Of a stretch of DNA of 64,000 bases, positions 57,342-64,000 are shown piece after piece. The stretch covers positions 26,137,784-26,201,783 of the forward strand of contig NC_057921.1 in NCBI RefSeq assembly GCF_018873765.1, in the 5' to 3' direction. The notes under the pieces are model-generated. The model searched no databases. It saw only the letters and a program-made list of their open reading frames with translations, and was not told the DNA's origin. This DNA comes from Telopea speciosissima (taxonomy: Eukaryota; Streptophyta; Magnoliopsida; Proteales; Proteaceae). The translations under genes and the position numbers were made by a program. Each line of letters starts with the position of its first letter. Position 1 is the first letter of the stretch.

Positions 57342-57515
57342 CTATGAATCAAGGTCGGTACTGTATTGGCCAAAAAGGAATGCATTTTCTGAATCTATGC
57401 TTGATATGAGCCGATACGGCTTGATATTGGTATCGGTATCAATGGTGCCATCAATACTGATATCCTATAACCTTTCCCCCCCACCCAAATTTTTATCTGC
57501 TGTTGTAACTGGAAC

Positions 57516-57616
57516 GCTGCTGTGCGCATCGTGCGGCACAGCAACAACCATGTGTGCACAATGGGCCCCACTGTGCACACATGGCAGTTGCTGTGCCGCA
57601 CAATGCGCACAGCAGC
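57516..57616. repeat. Near-perfect 50-bp hairpin
   Basis: 57516-57565 and 57566-57616 are inverted repeats with almost no loop: GCTGCTGTGCGCAT in one arm and ATGCGCACAGCAGC in the other, with CATGTGTGCACA against TGTGCACACATG inside. Probably the core of a foldback MITE. Confidence 0.85.
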
Positions 57617-57642
57617 AGATAAAGGTCCCCCTCCCCCCCCCC

Positions 57643-57685
57643 CACCTCCACCTCCACCTCCACCTCCACCTCCACCTCCATCTCC
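57643..57685. repeat. (CACCTC)n repeat
   Basis: About seven CACCTC hexamers after a C-run. Simple repeat. Confidence 0.88.
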
Positions 57686-57931
57686 ATTTTAAGCAAACAC
57701 AAAATTCTTCTCTTTGTTTTATGTTCTAAGATTGAAATACATTGTACACATGTATTGCATCAATAACATATCCATGCCTAAATATATAGCAAGGTGAATT
57801 TAGGCAGACTGAATTGGTTTCGAGGTGAATTTACATGAATCCGAAACCAAATCAATAAGGGAAAGTTTGGTTTCGGTCTGCTTTAGTTCGGGTTATTTCG
57901 ATTTTCTCTTATTGGGTTGTTATTGGTTTGA

Positions 57932-57952
57932 TATATATATATATATATATAT
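57932..57952. repeat. (AT)n microsatellite
   Basis: About ten AT dinucleotides. Confidence 0.85.
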
Positions 57953-58424
57953 TTTTAAATGGTTTTCAGTTTGGTATCGCTTTTATATTGGCTTGAGTTT
58001 GATTTTGGCCCGGTTTTTCATGTTCAATATGTCCGATTTTCAATCGGTTCCCTAATACTCCAAACTAAAGCAGGCCCATAAGAATCAAACTTTGATTCAA
58101 TTTAGGCTTTTTCCATCAGGTTTAGTTGGTTTGAAAGGTTGGGTTTGGAGTTTGACACCATGAAGGGATGGGAGAGAGGGAGGGGGGAAATTATCCTCTC
58201 CAATTCTTTAAAGTGTGATAGTGCGATAGTACTAAGTGGAGATGTCGATACTTGACAGTTGCTGTATCCAACGGTCCATGTCAATGATATTGAACCGTTG
58301 GATGAGGGAGGGATGAGGGAGGAGGGAGAGATAGAGAGAGAGCGGTAGAATTACTGCCGTGGCAATTCAAACCTTACTTGCGGTTTACTGCAGTTCTTTT
58401 CTTATTCATACTAATCAATATAGA

Positions 58425-58510
58425 GGGGTGGTGGCGCAGTTGGCTAGCGCGTAGGTCTCATAGCTGTCTGAGTGATCCTGAGGTCGAGAGTTCGAGCCTC
58501 TCTCACCCCA
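58425..58510 (+). tRNA. tRNA-Met: tRNA-Met (CAU), elongator, with intron
   Basis: GGGGTGG pairs with TCACCCC to form the acceptor stem (with a final G-T pair), followed by A73. The D arm is GCGCAGTTGGCTAGCGC, the anticodon loop begins CTCATA, and the T arm contains GAGTTCGAGCC. Total length is 86 nt, about 12 more than a mature tRNA, because a short intron follows the anticodon loop position 37 (from GCTGTCTGAGTG on). Plant nuclear elongator tRNA-Met genes normally carry such an intron. A and B boxes (TGGCGCAGTTGG, GGTCGAGAGTTCGAGCC region) are intact, and a T-run follows. It is probably functional. Confidence 0.95.
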
Positions 58511-58521
58511 TTTATTTTTTT
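58511..58521 (+). terminator. Pol III terminator of tRNA-Met
   Basis: TTTATTTTTTT directly after the tRNA 3' end; the seven-T run (58515-58521) is a strong RNA polymerase III stop. Confidence 0.85.
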
Positions 58522-58900
58522 CCTTAATAAGAAATCTTATCAACAGTTAGATTGGCATTTGAGGGTGTTTAGATAAATTCCGTTACATCATGTTTATCCC
58601 AATTCAACTGTTCTCGAGCTTACAGCACCTGCATTTGCCACGTTTAGAGCTTTGCATTCTTTATAGTTCGGCAGTAGAGGATTTGGATTGTTCTTCATAG
58701 CTCGGGATATTTCTAGATACCACTGGATCAACAATGAAGCTTTTCTTCTCAAACCTTCTTCTCTATCCCTTCCTTCTACCCAACATCTACAGCTATAAGT
58801 GTCCCTTTTATCTCCCTTAATCTCCAATCAAAAAATTGAACAGAAGCTGATATCTTAAAGAGCATTTTGATCTCGTCGATAAGGTGTTCGTCGAAAGGTC

Positions 58901-59463
58901 ATGGAATCACTAACCAAGGACATGCAGAGGGTGCTCAACTTCCCAGATCAGATGGAGAAGATGTTGCAACCGCCGACCCGTCGCTACGTCAAGAACGCCA
59001 AGGCCATCTTCCGCACACCCGCTGACATCTTCGAGCATCCCACTTACTACTCCTTCGTCCTCGACATGCCTGGCCTTGAAGTCAACAACATCAAGGTATG
59101 TATCTTATAATGTCTGCAATTGCTCGAAAACCATGGGATTGGGAAATGGGTAAGCAAGGGATTGATGGGTTTTGGGTTTGGATGGTGGTGGTGATGCAGG
59201 TGAAGGTAGAGAATGGGATTTTACATGTGGCAGGGAAGAAGAAGAAGAAGGCTACTGCAGCAGGGACAGAGGGCGAAGAGGTGAAGCCCATCAGAATTGA
59301 GAGGAGGAGAGCAAGGTATTTGAGGAAATTCACGCTGCCTCATGATGCACAGCAAGAGGATGTGAAAGCCACTTACAGGGATGGAGTGCTCATTGTGAAT
59401 GTTGCGAAGAAGCCCATGGAAGAGACAGCTAAGCCCAAGACTGTTTCGATCCCTGTCTCTTAA
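58901..59463 (+). CDS. Small heat-shock protein, cytosolic class II-like, two exons
   Basis: Exon 1 is 58901-59095 and exon 2 is 59200-59463; the 104-bp intron has a GTATGT donor and TGCAG acceptor and leaves phase 0. The 152-residue product (about 17 kDa) is an ATP-independent chaperone that holds unfolding proteins. RRYVKNAKAIFRTPADIFEH (from about residue 27) is close to the class II signature, followed by FVLDMPGLEVNNIK. The alpha-crystallin domain ends with the DGVLIVNV strand (126-133), and the C-terminus SIPVS carries an I-x-V oligomer motif. An intron at this site is usual in class III but rare in class II, so class is uncertain. Lys-rich KKKKK at about 78-82 lies in the domain loop. 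Upstream, TTCTAGATA (58711) and GAAGCTTTTCTTC (58736) resemble degenerate heat-shock elements. Start codon: first ATG of the family-like frame. Confidence 0.92.
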
Positions 59464-60242
59464 AAAATTGGGTTACTTTTGAGAGAGATTGTGGGTATGT
59501 GGGTTTGTAAGATAATTGGTGTAATCAGTATCTTCCCTGTTTTCTGAAAGCATCCTAGTTTTGATGAAATGGTGGTTGTTCCAATAATTGACATCTATTA
59601 CATGTGTCAAGATTGTGTTAGAATGGTGGTTGTTCAATATTTGACATCCATATTACACTTCTGTAGATGGGATCCCTTTATTAATATCTTCACCCTTTAG
59701 ACAGTTTTCTTGAATCATGACTGTCTATCTCAGATCTTAATCCATAATGCGCTAGACACTTGTTCACTGTCTATTCATTTCGTTGCCTGCAAGCAAAGCG
59801 AAGTGGAGGAAATTGGAATCACTTTTGATTGTTTAATCTATTTAAAAACTTGGAAGGGGAAAAGGTTCTCTAGGCTGCCCACCTCTCTGTATCCTTCCGC
59901 CTCACATGAAGTATCCTTGTTGCCCTCGTTGGTAAGATAAAGTCAAACCTTATTGGTGTGTTATTTTACATTGTTTGCTCACATAATCTTCTCCCTCAAA
60001 ACTTATATTATATTAGATAAGGGAAAAGAATGTTGTTTGGTCGCATGGTTCCTATGCCTAGACAAAGTAGTGTGCAAATTTACCATCTCATTCCGCCCCC
60101 ATGCTGGTACATGGCACTACTCTATCAGACAGTGATCTCTTGCCCATTAGATAATTACATTTAGGAGATGATCGAACTTCCATTGGTGCGGCCCATTATA
60201 TTACTGTATGCGGGTGGTGTGTCTATTCCTCTCTCAAATTGT
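59464..60242. other. 3' flank of the heat-shock gene
   Basis: Holds the 3' UTR (candidate polyadenylation words are AT-rich and not unique) and, at about 59995-60150, a diverged copy of a dispersed repeat whose sister lies at about 60630-60810 (shared CATGGTTCCTATGCC / CGTGGTTCCTATGCC, GCCCCCATGCT and ATCTCTTGCCCAT / AATCTCATGCCCAT). No second gene is seen. Confidence 0.5.
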
Positions 60243-60385
60243 TTTTTCGATAGGTTTTATTTTATCCTATTCTATGGGGGAGGGGAGATGTGAACAATGA
60301 GACTTGAACCCAAGACCTCCTAGTAGCAATGGGTTTCCATACACCACATGCTACCAATTGCGCTAGGCACTCTTCCCAAAAAAAA
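60243..60385 (-). mobile_element. tRNA-derived SINE
   Basis: Minus strand: TAGCGCAATTGGTAGCATG acts as A box and GGTTCAAGTCTC as B box, about 45 bp apart, as in tRNA-related SINEs. The tail region is AT-rich (AAAATAAAACC). CAATTT occurs next to both ends and may be a short target duplication. It is not a folding tRNA, since acceptor-stem pairing is absent. Confidence 0.72.
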
Positions 60386-60399
60386 AATTGAAATACTTT

Positions 60400-60926
60400 G
60401 GATGTTTTATAATGGAAACAAAAAAAATCATTTTTAAATAAATAAGATTGTACATTAGAACATATATTGCTTTTTTTTTTTTTTTTTTTTTTTGGGATAA
60501 AGGAACATATATTCCTACTAGTCTTACTCAACCTCGCACGTCATACTATTATAAGCTACTAAAATACAATGCCTATGTTTCTTTTCTATACATATTGAGT
60601 TAAATCTAGATTTAAGTTTATAAATAGGGTAAAAGAACGCTAACCGATCACGTGGTTCCTATGCCCAAAGACAGGATCAGGTGAACTTAGTACTCAACAC
60701 TTATTGAACTAAAAAATTTCATTCAATCAAATACTACTGCATATGCTCTTATTGGCCCCCATGCTTGTGTAGGCATTACATGATCAAATAGTAATCTCAT
60801 GCCCATATAAATATCATACAATAACGGCAGCAACATCCATGGCCCCTCAGATTATCTGAATGACCATCATCCATCCTTCATCCAAGAAACCAACTCCACT
60901 ATTTGTCAATACCTCCACATCATCCT
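60400..60926. other. Non-coding stretch with T-run and dispersed repeat
   Basis: A 24-T run lies at 60471-60494, and the second copy of the repeat noted at 59995-60150 lies at about 60630-60810. No gene is seen. Confidence 0.45.
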
Positions 60927-63900
60927 TGTCATGCCCCATACCACCCCTTGGGAGGATTTAGGCAAGTGACCTAGATATCCTACGACATCCTCCAATCCCC
61001 AAGGATCTAGAAGCAGTACTTACACGTCACAAACCACACATTAAGGTTAAAAGATGATAAAAGGATATCAGAGTGCCATGGAAGATCGAACTACCCACAG
61101 ATGATTTATACCATCGATATAAAATCCCAAATACCTATGTTATACCATATACATATCCATTTATGTTCAATAAGTACAATATCTTGGTAATTACACTTCT
61201 TGAAAGAAAGAAGCTTAAATATTAACAAAATCGTCGCTAAGTAACGAGATGAGGACGATCTACAACTCCATCGACAACTTCATCATCCATTGGCAAACCT
61301 GTACCTGCAAAATCAGCTAAAAGAGAATATACAAGAGTGTGAGCTCCACCGAGCCCATGAGAAAAACATATAATCATGCATGCATATGCAACCACAATCA
61401 TATGAATCCTACATGAAAATGCAGTCTAGTTATTTATTAGCCACTTAACATCACAACTAGGGCAGGTTAGTGCTACTACAATCCCCAATACATGTATCTC
61501 TGGTGCGGGCTTTTAACCCCTTCCTGCGATACACCCATTGAGTTGTCGGAGAGGACCAGTCAGCTCCCGTATTCATATCCTAGGTCTGCCCGACTAGCCC
61601 TCTGTGATTAACCTGTGAGGTAACCATCCTTTTTTATTTTTCTCTTTTCTTTTTCTTTTCTTTTGTTTGGCTTATAGCCATAATTCACCTTTTCGGTGTT
61701 ATAATATTTCTTTTCTTCCCAGCATATCGCTCGAGGTTATATGGTCGCTCTCACAGGCATCCAACACCTTAACCCCTGTTGGCAAGGGTGTGTAGCATGG
61801 GTGATGAAACTCTAACCCCATGTCTATATGGCATCGTATGAGTCGGGTGGTGTCAACCGCATCTCATTCTACGGGCTACCACAGGTCTCATTTCCAAGGC
61901 GACTATGGCATCTAGTCTAACAATCACAATCAGCATGGAATATTCAAGCAGAGTTGATCAACAGTTACACAGTATTGCATTGTATTTATAAGACTTGAAT
62001 TAAACATGAATCATAGTGTTAATATTTATGTAAATTAGATTCTGCATATTATTCATGTTACACGTACATACACAATGACATTTCACTCACCTTGGTCTGG
62101 TTCTATAGGTTCAGTTGCTGTTACAGTTTCAGTCTATGTCTGGCAGTGGACCCCGAGCGCGGGATCAAATCCTAAAGTATTAAATCATAAATGTGTTATT
62201 TCATATTCAAACTGTTTTTAAATCTCCTAGTATTGGTCTAGGCTCACTGGTCTGACTTGGTGCTCAGTCTATCATCACTTGGAATTCTCTAGGCCTTGCA
62301 CTGGGCTTTAGGCCTATGTCCTGGTGCATCATCCAGAGAATGTGGTCTAGGGTCAGTATGGTAATTACCACTATAGTACATGATTCTAGGTCACAACAAT
62401 CTTACAACATAGTCCCCAGATCAGCAATGCTGCAGGACCAACACAGACAGGGTTTCTAAGCCCTACGGGGCCCACTTGGGTACCCAAGGTGTTCATAATT
62501 ATGGACAGATGTGAGGAGGGGTATTTTGGTCATTTACCACCTCCTTACACTGTTTATAGTCCATAGGTGAAAACCCCAAAGTAAGATCTACAAAAATAAC
62601 CTTTTTAATTCTCTGGGTGATGTGTGCATCACGCAGAGCCTGTTTAGAATGTGAACAGGCCCATTTTCGTGGGTTTTGCACCATAGGCAGTGCCTTGATC
62701 GACCCTACATGCATGTTAGGTCATTGTGGACCTCATGAGGGGTGGTTTGCAGTGGTCCCTTCGGATCTTGACCTGGGCCCACCAGTTGGCAGCCAAGAGC
62801 TGCCCAGGCAGCCCAGTAAATAGTAACCCAGCTGAGTTCTAGCTTCAGGCCATGATTTGGGCTATATGCAAGGGCAGATTTACATGTATAATCATGGTAG
62901 TAGGCTATCCTTACCAAGATCCAAGCAAGGGCTAGCCTGTATGCACAGATCCAAGCCCAAATTGCCAGATCTGGGTGCAATAAGGCAGTGCAGCCTGGCA
63001 CAGGGATGGGTTTCGGTCTCAGGTGAACAACAGCAACCAAAATCACCCCAAAACGCTCAGATCCTCCATGCATCATGTTTGTATGTTGGATCTGAGGCAA
63101 CTCATGGCAGCCCCCAGCTGTTCTGGGCTACCCATGGCCAGAAATGCTACCAAAACTCAAAGTTTCATGGAGAAGAACAGTAACAGCGGCATAATAGCAG
63201 GTATAAGTATAGTTTTATACCTGGACTGGGTTGAGGATGGCTGCTGGGGCTGAGTCTTGGAGGCAGGTACAGCTTCTCCTCCTTCTCTCTTCTTCTTTTC
63301 CCTTCTTTCTTCTTCCTCTCCTTCTCTTTTCTCTCTTTTCTCTCTTCTCTTCTCTCCTACGGTTTTAGTAGTGTCTAGAGGTTCTAAAACTGAGCTGGGG
63401 TCCTCTATTTATAGGACAGCCCCTCACTGAGGCCTGTTTGGCTGCTTAGGTCCCTTTTCAAAATGCATTTTTAGACTGATTCTCAGTCATTCTAGGCACT
63501 CTGGTGGGGTCCACAGGGGTCCAAGGGTATGTGGTGGTTCCTAAGACTCCCTTCAACTTATGGAGGGTGTCCATGGCCAGTATGGGTGGTCCCCATACAT
63601 CTGTTGATTAAAATATCCATTTTTACCACTCTAGGTGATGTCTCTAGGTGATGTGTGCATCGCCCAGTGCATCACCCAGAGAATACAGCAAGGCTGTATC
63701 TCAGTGGGGCTTGCACAGGGGTTTAGCCCAGGGTCTAGGCCTTACACCTACACCTCACCCAGGGTAATTTGCACCTTTTTTCAGGTGTGGGCCCCACATT
63801 TATGAAGAGGAGAGAGAATACCTGGAGTCCAAGCTGTACATTATGCTGTGGGCTGTACAACTGCAAGGGTCTGCAATCTATCTTCTGACAGGTATGTAGG

Positions 63901-64000
63901 AGGACATCCTCGGGGGTTCTCCATTAAATTCAATCACTGGAATGATACTTCACAGTGTGCTTGGATGCCTTGTCAGGGGTTCCTGTCCTTCATTTAAATT
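60927..64000 (+). mobile_element. Start of a long Gypsy-like LTR, running off the window
   Basis: It starts TGTCATGCCCC after CATCCT and has the same layout as the 3.0-kb solo LTRs: early block with CTTGGCAAGGGT-like text, a pyrimidine-rich stretch (63260-63360), and GTGGGGTCCAC/GGGCCCCAC words. It is over 3 kb with no coding domain. Sequence identity to the other LTRs is low apart from the start and a few blocks, so it is a related but different family. The right end is not in view. Confidence 0.6.

Larger units (their letters stand above)
57139..58424. other. Repeat-rich intergenic region
   Basis: Besides the simple repeats and hairpin listed separately, 57355-57470 contains TATCGGTATC-type words like those in the foldback block at 21.8-23.6 kb. 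No gene was recognised. Confidence 0.45.

Noticed and set aside
57500..57730. Open frame rich in Cys and Ala on both strands
   Set aside because: It results from the 50-bp hairpin and the CACCTC repeat.
60290..60380. Possible tRNA gene on the minus strand
   Set aside because: A and B box-like words are present but no acceptor stem or proper anticodon arm forms; it fits a tRNA-derived SINE.

Overview
This is nuclear DNA from a flowering plant. The evidence is spliced plant genes (a small heat-shock protein, a starch synthase relic), a plant-specific VQ-motif gene, a SAUR relic, an intron-bearing elongator tRNA-Met, a plastid tRNA fragment, and dense plant retrotransposon families (Ty3/Gypsy Tat, L1-type LINEs with RNase H, RTE/Au-SINE, solo LTRs, hAT and Mutator MITEs). 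The species cannot be fixed from the sequence. The window is mostly transposable-element sediment with only three confidently functional genes: a VQ-motif protein (17543-18391, minus), a tRNA-Met (58425-58510, plus) and a two-exon small heat-shock protein (58901-59463, plus).

Layout. 370-1536 is a broken starch synthase I gene that still has exon/intron structure. It is cut off by a non-autonomous LTR element (1692-5865) that holds a plastid trnI-CAU fragment, a 0.5-kb solo LTR and a hAT MITE with a perfect 8-bp target duplication. 6324-9321 is a 3.0-kb solo LTR with a perfect 5-bp duplication. 10.0-17.8 kb is a set of three diverged duplicated segments around the 3' end of the VQ gene; they contain a small LTR element with an aberrant inverted head, a SINE with a related empty site, a truncated VQ copy and a fragment of an ER-type small heat-shock gene. 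17.5-18.4 kb is the VQ gene. 21.2-24.1 kb is a SAUR-type gene split in two by a 2.6-kb head-to-tail pair of foldback elements.

25497-47748 is the most instructive part: a 2.1-kb tandem duplication. The left copy has been blown up to 20 kb by three separate insertions: an 11.15-kb Tat retrotransposon with an antisense, intron-bearing extra gene; a 3.9-kb 5'-truncated L1 LINE; and a 3.0-kb solo LTR. The right copy stays clean and shows each empty site. From 46.5 to 55.6 kb an older L1 LINE is broken up by a MITE, a 2.2-kb element and a younger LINE. A Mutator-type TIR element (55683-57138) follows, then the tRNA and heat-shock genes, a tRNA-derived SINE, and from 60927 to the window end the start of another long LTR.

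There is no operon-like cooperation among the genes; they are independent eukaryotic loci separated by mobile DNA. I saw no clear new biochemical system. The most notable signals are structural: the self-dating tandem duplication, the split SAUR, the spliced antisense gene in the Tat element and the aberrant TRIM insertion.
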